A DNA stretch of 64,000 nt from WTFV01 sp965203525 (GTDB lineage Bacteria > Acidobacteriota > Vicinamibacteria > Vicinamibacterales > UBA8438): positions 3,038,001-3,102,000 of the forward strand of contig OZ241898.1 in the NCBI GenBank assembly GCA_965203525.1, read 5' to 3'. The stretch's first letter is position 1. The number at the start of each line of letters is the position of its first letter. This document shows, piece by piece, positions 8,145 through 16,202 of this stretch. The translations under genes and the position numbers were made by a program. The notes beneath the pieces were generated by a model, which worked only from the letters and a program-made list of their open reading frames with translations, was not told the DNA's origin and ran no database searches.

Positions 8145-8357
8145 TCAGGCGGCGGGCAGTCGCAGCAGGAGCGCGAGGATGGCCAGGGACAACGCGACGT
8201 TGAACCCGGCCATCCATTTCAGCAGCTTCACGTCGGACTCGATGCCGGAAAGCCGGTCTTCGAAACCGGCGATCTCTTCGGCCGCGTCACGGGCCTTGTC
8301 GTCCGGCGCGCTGGCGGCTCGGAAGGCGTCGTACGTCTTCGACAACATGAGCGCCAT
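8145..8357 (-). CDS. Small coiled-coil/membrane-anchor protein
   Basis: The ~70-residue protein has a Lys/Asp/Glu-rich helix (DDKARDAAEEIAGFEDRLSGIESDVKLLKW, given only in part by its pattern) followed by one C-terminal membrane segment (about residues 50-66). This matches small DUF1640-like or tail-anchored coiled-coil proteins of unknown function. The start is uncertain: ATGs at 8366, 8357 and 8348 are in frame and none has a strong ribosome-binding site. An upstream extension would be Arg/Gly-rich and unlike a real N-terminus. It is convergent with hflC. Confidence 0.55.
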   Translation of the reverse strand: MALMLSKTYDAFRAASAPDDKARDAAEEIAGFEDRLSGIESDVKLLKWMAGFNVALSLAILALLLRLPAA

Positions 8358-8588
8358 CGGCGGCATCGTAAGGGAACACCCGCGCGAACGCAACGGGTGC
8401 GCGGCCGCCGGTCGGGCTGCCATGCCCGCGGCGCCGCCGTCCACTTCTCCGCCGGCCGCGCGCTGGCGACCACCGCCTCGATGAAACAGCATGCCGCGCA
8501 GCCATCGTCGACGGTCTCGGTGCGACGCGGGTTTCGCCACGGACTGTTATAGTGCGTCGATTCCGCGACGTGCGGCGGAACGGAACCG

Positions 8589-9686
8589 ATGCCGGTGGAA
8601 GTCAATCGCCAGTGGCGGATCGCGTCCAGGCCGCGGGAAACGCTGGCCGAAGCGGACTTTTCCTGTCACGAAGGACCGCGCCCGACGGTGGGTGACGGCC
8701 AGTTCCTGGTGCGGACGCTCTACGTCTCCGTGGATCCGGGGCTGCGGGGGTGGCTTGCGAACGCTCCGGCCTGCCTTTCGCAGGCGATCGACCTGTACCT
8801 GGACGCCATCTTCGTGATGCGCGGCCAGATGACGATCCCTCCCGAGTACAGCCCTCCCCTGCCGGTCGGCGCGGTGATGCGCGGTCCCGGCCTCGGGCAG
8901 GTCGTCGAATCGCGCCATCACGGTTTCGCCGCCGGCGACGTCGTATCCGGACTCCTCGGCTGGCAGGACTACTGCACGAGCGACGGGAGCGGCCGGGTTC
9001 CCGTCTTCCGCTTCAAACCGGCGCACCCGCTTCCGCGCTACCTCGGCGCGCTCGGCAACAACGGCCTGACCGCCTATTTCGGCATGCTGGAGGTCGCCCA
9101 GCCACGGGCGGGAGAGACCGTGCTCGTGTCCGGCGCGGCCGGGGCGACCGGCTCCACCGCGGCGCAGATCGCGAAGATCCGGCAGTGCCGCGTGATCGGG
9201 ATCGCCGGGGGGCCGGAAAAATGCCGCTGGCTCACGGAGTCCCTCGGGCTCGACGGGGCGATCGACTACAAGTCGGAGGATCTCGCCCAGCGCCTGCAAG
9301 CGCTCTGCCCCGACGGCGTCAACGTCTACTTCGACAACGTCGGGGGCCCGACCCTCGAGGTCGTCCTCGACCACATGGCCACCTGGGGACGCATCGTGCT
9401 CTGCGGCATGATCTCGGGCTACGACGGAGGCCGGCCGGCGGCCGGACCCGCCAACCTGGCCCGTCTGGTCACGCGCCGCGTTCGGATGGAGGGCTTCCTG
9501 GCTCCCGACTACGCCCCGCGCTTCAAGGAGGCGCGGCGTCAACTCTCGGCCTGGCTCGCCACCGGCGCGCTCAGATCCTGCGAGGACGTCCGCGAAGGCT
9601 TCGAGAACATCCCCCGGGCCTTCCTCGACCTGTTCAGAGGCGCCAACCGCGGCAAGGTGATGGTCAAGCTGGCCGACCCGGCGTGA
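8589..9686 (+). CDS. NADP-dependent medium-chain oxidoreductase (MDR superfamily)
   Basis: The 365-aa protein resembles the leukotriene B4 12-hydroxydehydrogenase / CurA-YncB branch of zinc-independent MDR proteins. It opens with the NRQWRIASRPRETL pattern, has the SVDPGLRGWL segment in the catalytic domain, and carries the nucleotide-binding glycine motif SGAAGATGSTAAQIAK near residues 175-190. The substrate is probably an alpha,beta-unsaturated carbonyl compound reduced with NADPH; the physiological substrate cannot be read from sequence. It is monocistronic and convergent with the DUF418 gene. Confidence 0.85.
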   Translation: MPVEVNRQWRIASRPRETLAEADFSCHEGPRPTVGDGQFLVRTLYVSVDPGLRGWLANAPACLSQAIDLYLDAIFVMRGQMTIPPEYSPPLPVGAVMRGPGLGQVVESRHHGFAAGDVVSGLLGWQDYCTSDGSGRVPVFRFKPAHPLPRYLGALGNNGLTAYFGMLEVAQPRAGETVLVSGAAGATGSTAAQIAKIRQCRVIGIAGGPEKCRWLTESLGLDGAIDYKSEDLAQRLQALCPDGVNVYFDNVGGPTLEVVLDHMATWGRIVLCGMISGYDGGRPAAGPANLARLVTRRVRMEGFLAPDYAPRFKEARRQLSAWLATGALRSCEDVREGFENIPRAFLDLFRGANRGKVMVKLADPA

Positions 9687-9756
9687 CGCGGCGGCCGCCC
9701 GCGCTGGCAACGCGGCCCCGCTCTTTGTGCGGTCCCTGCCGAGGCGGACCGCGGCG

Positions 9757-11013
9757 TCAGGGGGCGGGTTCGGGCGCCGGCGTGCTCCGTAGCGGCGGGC
9801 GCGCGCCGTAGGTGAGCGACCGCCACGCCCATTCGGCCGGCCCGAAGCGGAACCGGCGCAGCCACAGCGGCGAGGCGGCGAGCTGCACCGCCCAGACGCC
9901 GGCCACCACGCCGATCTGCCCGACGCGGTCGACCGAGCCGAACCAGCCGAGCCCGTGGCCGTAGAAGATCGTCGTGCAGAGAACGGTCTGCAGCAGGTAG
10001 TTCGTCAGGGCGGTCCGGCCGACGGCGGCGAACGGACGGGTGCAGCGCCGGAGCGTCTCGGCGCGGCACGCCAGCATCACGAGCCCGACGTAGCCGAGGC
10101 CGACCGCGATGCTCGGCCAGTAGTTGAACTGCTGGCCGAGAAAGAACGACCAGAGCGACCATCCGCGCTCGAAGTCGAGCGCGGTGCCGAAGGCCTGCAG
10201 CGGGAGGCCGGCCGCAACCGCAACCGCGATCAGCGCCGCGTAGAAACGCGCGGAGCGCCGCGCGCTGAACACCTCGCGCTTGAAGAGCGCCATTCCGACC
10301 AGCATCAGGCCGCCCGCGCGCCAGACGCCCCACGTGATCAGGGCGAACGTCTCGAACAGGAACGCCCCGGTGGAGCGGACCGGCTGCTGATCGAGCCAGC
10401 CGCCGCGGAAGGCGGCGAGCTCGGCCTCGATCGCCGCCGGCGCCGGCCGCCACAGGTCGGCCTCGAGCGCCGCGCGCTCCGCCTCCGGCCAGTACGGCAG
10501 CGACAGGCCCGAGCCGACGGACCAGGCCGATCCGACGGCGAGCGACGCCGCGCCGAGCGCCAGCAGCCGGCCGGGCGGCTGCCGCCGCAGCGGATAGACC
10601 AGCATCCCGCAGACCGCGTAGAGGAACAGGATGTCGCCGGCCCAGAGCAGGTGGGCGTGCAGCAGCCCGATGACCGCCAGCCACGCCATCCGGCGGTAGT
10701 GCGTCCGGCGCCCGGCGCCGCGCGTATCGGCCCGGCCCGCCATCAGGACGACGCCGGCGCCGAAGAGCATCGAGAAGATCGTCATGAACTTCTGGTCGGC
10801 GAGCATCCGGCCGGCCAGCCAGACGTGGAGGTTCGCCCCTTCGAGGTCGCCGTAGGCGGTCGGGTTGAAGTAGGCCGCCTGGGGCATCGCGAACGCCTGG
10901 ACGTTCATGACGAGGATGCCGAGCAGGGCGAAGCCCCGCAGGACGTCGATCGCGTCGATGCGCGCGCTCTGCGCGACCGGCCCGGCGTCGGGACGTGCGG
11001 TGGTACTGGTCAC
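9757..11013 (-). CDS. DUF418 (YeiB-type) polytopic membrane protein
   Basis: The 418-aa protein begins with the RIDAIDVLRGFALLGILVMN signature, the usual first helix of DUF418/YeiB proteins related to acyltransferase-3-like membrane proteins. Roughly ten hydrophobic segments follow, with TNYLLQTVLCTTIFYGHGLGWFG characteristic of the C-terminal DUF418 domain. Cellular role is unknown in the family. The start shown gives a short polar N-terminus before the first helix. No operon partner is evident. Confidence 0.85.
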   Translation of the reverse strand: MTSTTARPDAGPVAQSARIDAIDVLRGFALLGILVMNVQAFAMPQAAYFNPTAYGDLEGANLHVWLAGRMLADQKFMTIFSMLFGAGVVLMAGRADTRGAGRRTHYRRMAWLAVIGLLHAHLLWAGDILFLYAVCGMLVYPLRRQPPGRLLALGAASLAVGSAWSVGSGLSLPYWPEAERAALEADLWRPAPAAIEAELAAFRGGWLDQQPVRSTGAFLFETFALITWGVWRAGGLMLVGMALFKREVFSARRSARFYAALIAVAVAAGLPLQAFGTALDFERGWSLWSFFLGQQFNYWPSIAVGLGYVGLVMLACRAETLRRCTRPFAAVGRTALTNYLLQTVLCTTIFYGHGLGWFGSVDRVGQIGVVAGVWAVQLAASPLWLRRFRFGPAEWAWRSLTYGARPPLRSTPAPEPAP

Positions 11014-11076
11014 GTGGTTGTTCCTGATGATTCCGTCGGTTTCCTGCCCGTCGCCGCGAGCGCCAAGTAGCCAGAT

Positions 11077-11508
11077 CTATAGGGCAGGGCGCGCATGGTT
11101 CTTCAGACAAGCCAGAAACCGCCGGAGGTCGGCGGGTCCGTCGGTGGCGGCCTGGTGGACGCGTTTCAGGTCCAGCGACTCGCAGGCGCGGGCCACGAAG
11201 TTGCGAAATCCCGCCGCACGCACCAGACGGTCGGCGAGGGCGGTCTCGATGATCCCGGCGTTCCGGAGACGCCGGAACGCATCCGCGTAGCTGCCGGGAG
11301 TGCCCAGCCGCAGCGCCAGGCAGGCGCCCAGCGCGACGTCGATCACGATCTGCGTGGCCTGCCAGAGATGCAGCAGGACGGCGTCCGATGCATCGGTCGC
11401 CGGCCGGAAGTCGGCCGGTGACGCCGGCAGCCGGTCCGCCACCCTCGCCAGATGACGCTGAACGGCCATCGTGCGCTCGGCGAGCACTGCCCGGTCGAGA
11501 ACGCTCAC
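11077..11508 (-). CDS. HepT-like (DUF86) HEPN protein with altered catalytic motif
   Basis: The 143-aa all-helical protein matches HepT, the HEPN RNase toxin of type VII toxin-antitoxin systems: an N-terminal LDRAVLAERTMAVQRHL helix, the LHLWQATQIVIDVA helix and the AAGFRN turn. In active HepT the motif is R-N-x3-H (R-x4-H); here it reads R102-N-F-V-A-R107-A, so the catalytic His is replaced by Arg and the following Tyr region is Ala-Cys. It overlaps the upstream mntA-like gene by four bases. It may be an inactive toxin or a toxin with another mechanism. Confidence 0.8.
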   Translation of the reverse strand: MSVLDRAVLAERTMAVQRHLARVADRLPASPADFRPATDASDAVLLHLWQATQIVIDVALGACLALRLGTPGSYADAFRRLRNAGIIETALADRLVRAAGFRNFVARACESLDLKRVHQAATDGPADLRRFLACLKNHARPAL

Positions 11509-11903
11509 GGCAGGGCCTCAAGGACTTCGTCGTATCCGCGTTCGAAGACCGCCGCGTTCTCGCACCAGAACCGCACCGCTTGCAGGCAGTACCGATCGAA
11601 CAGGCCGGCCGCGGCCTCGTACAACGGCAGCCCGTCCCGTGCGGCCCGGTACCGCAGCAGACCGCCGGCCCGACGAAGGTCCACCAGGTCGACGCGCTCG
11701 TCCTCGAGCGCCTCGACCAGGGTGGCCAGCAACGTCGGCACGTCGGCGGCTTCGTCCGCCAGGTATCCGAAGTCCCAGTCCGCGCCGGGCCGGGCGTCGC
11801 CGCGCGCCCGCGAACCGAACAGGATCAGCAGATCGAGCCCGGCTGTCGCCCGCGCCGCCGCGACGGCCGCGTCGAGCCCCGAAGCGGGCGGCGTGCGCTT
11901 CAT
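11505..11903 (-). CDS. mntA: MntA-like nucleotidyltransferase antitoxin
   Basis: The 132-aa minimal nucleotidyltransferase has the motif FGSRARGDARPGADWDFGYL near residues 29-48, with Asp42 and Asp44 as metal-binding residues, and the VDLVDLRRAGGLLRYRAARDG segment seen in MntA proteins. In characterised type VII systems MntA adds AMP groups to HepT and silences it. It lies directly upstream of the HepT-like gene with an ATGA overlap, as expected for that operon. The usual SDxD is ADWD here, which is tolerated in the family. Confidence 0.85.
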   Translation of the reverse strand: MKRTPPASGLDAAVAAARATAGLDLLILFGSRARGDARPGADWDFGYLADEAADVPTLLATLVEALEDERVDLVDLRRAGGLLRYRAARDGLPLYEAAAGLFDRYCLQAVRFWCENAAVFERGYDEVLEALP

Positions 11904-12051
11904 GCCGGCATCGTATACCGCGGCGGCGACCCGCGGCAGGCTCGGGACGGCCTACGCGCGCGTCCCCGCACGTGCGGCTCGTCGCCCCTTCCGCACACGG
12001 GTCGCAACGACGACCGCGGACTTCGCGGTGGCCGGCCGGGAGCCGGCGGCG

Positions 12052-13155
12052 TCAGTCGGCGAGCAGGTCGCCCCGCCAGAGCGCGCCGAGGAACTCCCCG
12101 ATCGGCAGGATCCGGACGCCGTCGACGAGACGGGCGGCGGACTCGCGGCAGACCACGATCCGCTGCCGCAGCGGCGTTTCCTCCGCCAGCCGCCGGAGTC
12201 CGCGCAGGTCGCGGCGCGTCACGGTTCCGGTCGCCTGCACCTCGATCGCCGCCGTGTCGCCGACGACGAAGTCCACCTCGGACCCGTCGGCGGTGCGCCA
12301 GAACGTGAGCGGCCGCGGGTCGCGCGCGTAGGCGAGCCAGGCGCGCAGCTCGCAGAAGACGAGCTGTTCCAGGGCCGGGCCGAAGGCGGTGCTGCCGGGC
12401 TCGACGCGCGTGACGCCGGCGAGCGCGTTGGCGACGCCGGCGTCGAAGAAGTACAGCTTGGCGTGGGACACCGGCTTGCGGCCGGCGCGGCGGGGCGAGA
12501 ACGGCCGCAGCAGCGTGGCCAGAAGCGTGTCCTCCAGCACCTGGAAGTACTCGCGGACGGTGCGCGCCGGCACGGCGGCGTCGGCCGCCAGCCGCTCGAA
12601 CACGATCGGCTGCCCGCGGCTGGCGGCGGCGGCGGTGAGGAAGCGCGAGAACGGCTCGATGCCGCGCACCAGACCCTCCGCCTGCACCTCGAGCCGCAGG
12701 TAGTTGCCGCAATAGGCGCGGAGGTCCTCGAGCGGATCGGACGACAGGTGAATCGACGGAATGCCGCCGACGTTGACGGCCCGCAGCAGGTCCCAGCCGG
12801 GCACTTCCGCGGAGACGAACGGGAACAGGGCGCGCGTCCGCGCCCGCCCGCCGAGCAGGTTCACGCCGCCGCGCCGCAGCTTCACCGGGCTGCTCGCGGC
12901 CAGCACGAACCGCAGGCCGCGGCTCTCCATCAGGTCGTGCACGTCGTCGAGCAGGCTCGGCAGTTTCTGGATCTCGTCGATGATCACGGGACCCGGCCCG
13001 GGATCGCGCACGGCCAGCTCGGCCTGCAGACGGCCCGGCTCCCGCGCGAGCCGCAGGAACACTTCCCCGTGCAGCAGGTTGAACCAGGGCGCGTCGGGAA
13101 AGCACTGGCGGAGCCACGTGGTCTTGCCGGTCTGGCGCGGTCCGAACAGGAACAC
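12052..13155 (-). CDS. AAA ATPase with DUF4143 domain, N-terminus shortened
   Basis: The 367-aa protein has a Walker A GPRQTGKTT within the first 15 residues, Walker B-like VIIDEIQKLPSL, and a C-terminal DUF4143 region with the EVDFVVGDTAAIEVQATGTV nuclease-like motif. Family members usually carry 15-30 residues before Walker A. Here the only start is a GTG immediately before it, and the frame is closed upstream by a TGA near 13220 with no other start. The bases just upstream belong to a DUF1080 remnant on the other strand, so the 5' end may have been lost at a rearrangement junction. The family role is uncertain. Confidence 0.8.
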   Translation of the reverse strand: MFLFGPRQTGKTTWLRQCFPDAPWFNLLHGEVFLRLAREPGRLQAELAVRDPGPGPVIIDEIQKLPSLLDDVHDLMESRGLRFVLAASSPVKLRRGGVNLLGGRARTRALFPFVSAEVPGWDLLRAVNVGGIPSIHLSSDPLEDLRAYCGNYLRLEVQAEGLVRGIEPFSRFLTAAAASRGQPIVFERLAADAAVPARTVREYFQVLEDTLLATLLRPFSPRRAGRKPVSHAKLYFFDAGVANALAGVTRVEPGSTAFGPALEQLVFCELRAWLAYARDPRPLTFWRTADGSEVDFVVGDTAAIEVQATGTVTRRDLRGLRRLAEETPLRQRIVVCRESAARLVDGVRILPIGEFLGALWRGDLLAD

Positions 13156-13237
13156 GGACCGGCTGCGCAGGTCCTGCGAGAGGTGTGCAGGAGCCGGCGG
13201 TGGCGGAGGAAGCGTTGCGCGTCACGCGCGTCCGGCC

Positions 13238-13468
13238 GGCGAGTGGAACACGTCGCGGCTGAATCGTCGACCGCGGCCGGGTCGAGCACTGGATGAACGG
13301 CATGCGCCTGCTCACGTACCGACTCGGCGACGCGGACTGGCCCGGGTGGCGGCAAGCAAGTTCGCTTCGCTGCCGCGCTACGGGCGCGTCCCGCGCGGGC
13401 ACCTCGCGATCCAGGACCACGGCGACCCGGTCCGGTTCCGCAACCTCCGGGTCCGGGAGATCGACTGA
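13238..13468 (+). pseudogene. Frameshifted 3' remnant of a DUF1080 (3-keto-disaccharide hydrolase-like) gene
   Basis: Read across frames, the sequence gives GEWNTSRL, then (after an apparent extra A near 13261) IVDRGRVEHWMNGMRLLTYR, then (after an apparent loss of bases near 13350) AASKFASLPRYGRVPRGHLAI and QDHGDPVRFRNLRVREID with a stop at 13468. This order and spacing is that of the C-terminus of DUF1080/LamG-like secreted glycoside-binding or hydrolase proteins. At least two frameshifts and the missing N-terminal two thirds show that it is dead. Confidence 0.7.
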
Positions 13469-13572
13469 ACGCCACGGGAACGCCGGCGCCGGAAGACGCC
13501 GAACCCGGCGCCCGATCTGCAAGGTGGCGGCTACTCCAACCCGGTGGCGTCAACGCGGCCGCCAGCCCCCGG

Positions 13573-14538
13573 TCAGTCCTCCTGGAGCCACGCGAGGATC
13601 GCCGGCGTCACGATCTCCGGCGCCTGCGTGTGCGGGCCATGTCCGACGCCCGGGAGCACGCGCAAGGTGAGCGGACCGTCGACCCGGTCCCAGATCCCGT
13701 CGAGCGTCGCCGGCTTGAAAGGCCCGCTCTCCCTGCCGTAGATGAGCAGCGTCGGAGCCTGGACCGGCGGAAACTCGCCGATGCGGAAGCCGAACCCCTC
13801 GGTCTCGAGCGTGAACGGCGGGCGCGGCCAGTTGGCCTTGTAGAAGTTGACTATCGACTCCGCGTAGAGCCGCTCGTAGGCGTCCCGGCGCAACGCCGCC
13901 AGCTCGGGGGTGTCGCCCGGGCTCGCCGGCCGGCTCCGCATCAACGCCCCGAACTCCGCCGCCGCGTTCGGGTTCTCCTGCATGCCCCGCTGGAAGGTGC
14001 TCGCCTGCCGCTGCTCGGGGTTCGTGGCCAGCTCCCGGATGAGCCCCGCCGGATGAATGGTGCCGACCGAGACGAGTCGGGCGGTCTTCTCCGGATGGGT
14101 CATGGCGAAGTGCCAGGCGTAGAAGCCGCCGCTGTCCTGGCCGACGAGGATCGCGCGCTCCTCGCCGAAGCGGTCGATGATGGCGGCGACGTCCGACGAA
14201 ATCTTCGCCATCGTGTAGTGCTCGACCCCCTCCGGCCTGCCGCTCCGGTCGGTGCCGCGGGTGGACATCGCGACCACCCGGTAGTGTTCGGAGAGCGCGA
14301 CCAGCTGGTGGCGCCAGTCGAACCACGGGCCGGTGATGCTGTGGACGAAAACCACGAGCGGGCCCTCGCCCGCCGTGTGGTAGACGATCCGCACGCCGTC
14401 CGAGTCGACGGCGCCTTCCCGCATGACCACCGACTCGCCGCGCCAGTCCGTGACGGTCACCTGCGCCGCGGCCACCGCCGGGACGAGAACGAGAGCCGCG
14501 ACGACGACCAGCACCAGCGACGACCACCCTGTTTTCAC
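13573..14538 (-). CDS. Secreted alpha/beta hydrolase of epoxide-hydrolase type
   Basis: The protein starts at GTG 14538, eight bases after a GGGAGG ribosome-binding site, and begins with a signal peptide (SLVLVVVAALVLVPAVAAAQ). The nucleophile elbow reads V-G-Q-D-S-G-G, placing Asp rather than Ser at the nucleophile position, as in epoxide hydrolases and haloalkane dehalogenases. The usual HG oxyanion segment is H-S-I-T-G-P-W. A C-terminal GVGHGPHTQAPE segment supplies the catalytic His. Likely substrates are epoxides or small esters; the exact one is unknown. About 321 residues, normal for the family. Confidence 0.85.
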   Translation of the reverse strand: MKTGWSSLVLVVVAALVLVPAVAAAQVTVTDWRGESVVMREGAVDSDGVRIVYHTAGEGPLVVFVHSITGPWFDWRHQLVALSEHYRVVAMSTRGTDRSGRPEGVEHYTMAKISSDVAAIIDRFGEERAILVGQDSGGFYAWHFAMTHPEKTARLVSVGTIHPAGLIRELATNPEQRQASTFQRGMQENPNAAAEFGALMRSRPASPGDTPELAALRRDAYERLYAESIVNFYKANWPRPPFTLETEGFGFRIGEFPPVQAPTLLIYGRESGPFKPATLDGIWDRVDGPLTLRVLPGVGHGPHTQAPEIVTPAILAWLQED

Positions 14539-14683
14539 AGCATCCTCCCGATGACACCGGCGGCGCCGTCCGGCCGGGGACGGCCCGCCGTCCACACTCG
14601 ATGAACGCGGCGCGCGCGCCAGCGCCTCCCGGACACCGGACCGGGCCGCCAGCGGAGCGCGCCCCGCGCGCGGAACGCGGGAC

Positions 14684-16150
14684 CTACGCCAGCACCTCCC
14701 GGACCACGCGCGCCGGCTCGACGCCGGTCAGCCTGGCGTCCAGGCCGCGGTGCCCGTGGGTGAACCGCTCGTGGTCGATCCCGAACAGGTGCAGGATCGT
14801 CGCCTGGAAGTCCCGGACGTGCACCGGGTCCCGGACGATGTTGTACGAGAAGTCGTCCGTCTCGCCGTGGACGACGCCGCCCTTGACCCCGCCACCCGCC
14901 ATCCACAGGCTGAAGCAGCGCGGATGGTGGTCGCGCCCGTAGTCGGTCGGCGTCAGCCGGCCCTGCGAGTAGATGGTCCGGCCGAACTCGCCGCCCCAGA
15001 TGACCAGGGTCTCGTCGAAGAGCCCGCGCTCCTTCAGGTCCTGGACGAGCGCCCACGCCGCCCGGTCGACGTCGCGGGCCTGCGCCGGCAGCACCTCCGG
15101 AGCGAACGCGTGCACGTCCCAGCCCCGGTGGTAGATCTGGACGAACCGCACCCCCCGCTCGACCAGCCGCCGGGCCATCAGGGCCGCGTTCTGGAACTTG
15201 CCGGGCTGCTTCGCCTCTTCGCCCCAGCGCGCGAACGTGCTCTCCGGCTCGCTCGACAGGTCGGCCATCTCCGGCACCGACGACTGCATCCGGAACGCCA
15301 TCTCGTACTGCTGGATGCGGGCCAGCGTCTCGGGACCGCCGATCCGCTCGTGCCGTATCCGGTTGAGGTCGGCCAGGCCGTCCAGCATCCGCCGGCGGAC
15401 GTCGCGCGACACGCCGTCCGGGTCGCGCAGGTACAGCACCGGGTCGGCCCCGGCCCGCAGCCGGACCCCGGCGTACTCCGGCGAGAGGAACCCGGCGCTC
15501 CACAGCTTCGCCGAGATCGCCTGCACCCCCGACTTCGGATGGCTCTTCTCGGCGTTCATCACCACGAACGCCGGCAGGTCGCGGTTCATGCTGCCGAGCC
15601 CGTAGGCGAACCACGCCCCGATGCACGGGCGCCCCGGGATCTGCTGGCCGGTCTGGATGAACGTGATGCCCGGCTCGTGGTTGATGGCGTCGGTGCGCAT
15701 GGAGCGGATGATGGCGACGTCGTCGGCCATCCGCGCCGTGTACGGCAGCAGCTCCGAGATCCAGGCGCCGCTCTGCCCGTGCTGGTGGAACTCGAAGACG
15801 GAGGGCGCAATCGGGAAGCGCGCCTGCCCGGAGGTCATGGTCGTCAGGCGCTGACCCTGACGAACCGACTCCGGCAGGTCCCGGTCGTACCAGGCGCGCA
15901 TCCCCGGCTTGTAGTCGAGCAGGTCCATCTGCGGCGGGGCGCCCATCATGTGCAGGTAGATGCAGCGCTTCGCCCGCGGCGCGAAGTGCGGCAAGGACGG
16001 CAGCCCGCCGAACGGCGGGTCGTCCCGCGGCAGAGCGAACGCGTCCTCGGACAGGAGGCTGGACAGGGCGAGGCCGCCGATCCCCATCGCGACCTTCCCG
16101 AAGAACTGCCGCCGGGTCTCCGTCAGGACGGCCTCTTCGACTGGATGCAT
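14684..16150 (-). CDS. DUF1501 protein (Tat-exported sulfatase-like)
   Basis: The 488-aa protein has a twin-arginine-type signal (TETRRQFFGKVAMGIGGLALSSLL). It follows the DUF1501 pattern: YLHMMGAPPQMDLLDYKP, the SMRTDAINHEPG segment, GQQIPGRPCIGAW, HRGWDVHAF and WGGEFGRTIYSQ, ending in DHHPRCFSLWMAGGG. DUF1501 proteins have an alkaline-phosphatase/sulfatase-like fold and occur together with DUF1549/DUF1553 cytochrome proteins in Planctomycetes and Acidobacteria. That partner is encoded immediately upstream (52 bp gap). The role is thought to be extracytoplasmic polysaccharide or sulfate-ester metabolism, not proven. Confidence 0.9.
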   Translation of the reverse strand: MHPVEEAVLTETRRQFFGKVAMGIGGLALSSLLSEDAFALPRDDPPFGGLPSLPHFAPRAKRCIYLHMMGAPPQMDLLDYKPGMRAWYDRDLPESVRQGQRLTTMTSGQARFPIAPSVFEFHQHGQSGAWISELLPYTARMADDVAIIRSMRTDAINHEPGITFIQTGQQIPGRPCIGAWFAYGLGSMNRDLPAFVVMNAEKSHPKSGVQAISAKLWSAGFLSPEYAGVRLRAGADPVLYLRDPDGVSRDVRRRMLDGLADLNRIRHERIGGPETLARIQQYEMAFRMQSSVPEMADLSSEPESTFARWGEEAKQPGKFQNAALMARRLVERGVRFVQIYHRGWDVHAFAPEVLPAQARDVDRAAWALVQDLKERGLFDETLVIWGGEFGRTIYSQGRLTPTDYGRDHHPRCFSLWMAGGGVKGGVVHGETDDFSYNIVRDPVHVRDFQATILHLFGIDHERFTHGHRGLDARLTGVEPARVVREVLA

Positions 16151-16202
16151 CGTGGAACCTCTCGTTGCCGGATGCGCCGGTGCGTGTTCTCGTTGCGCGC
16201 GG

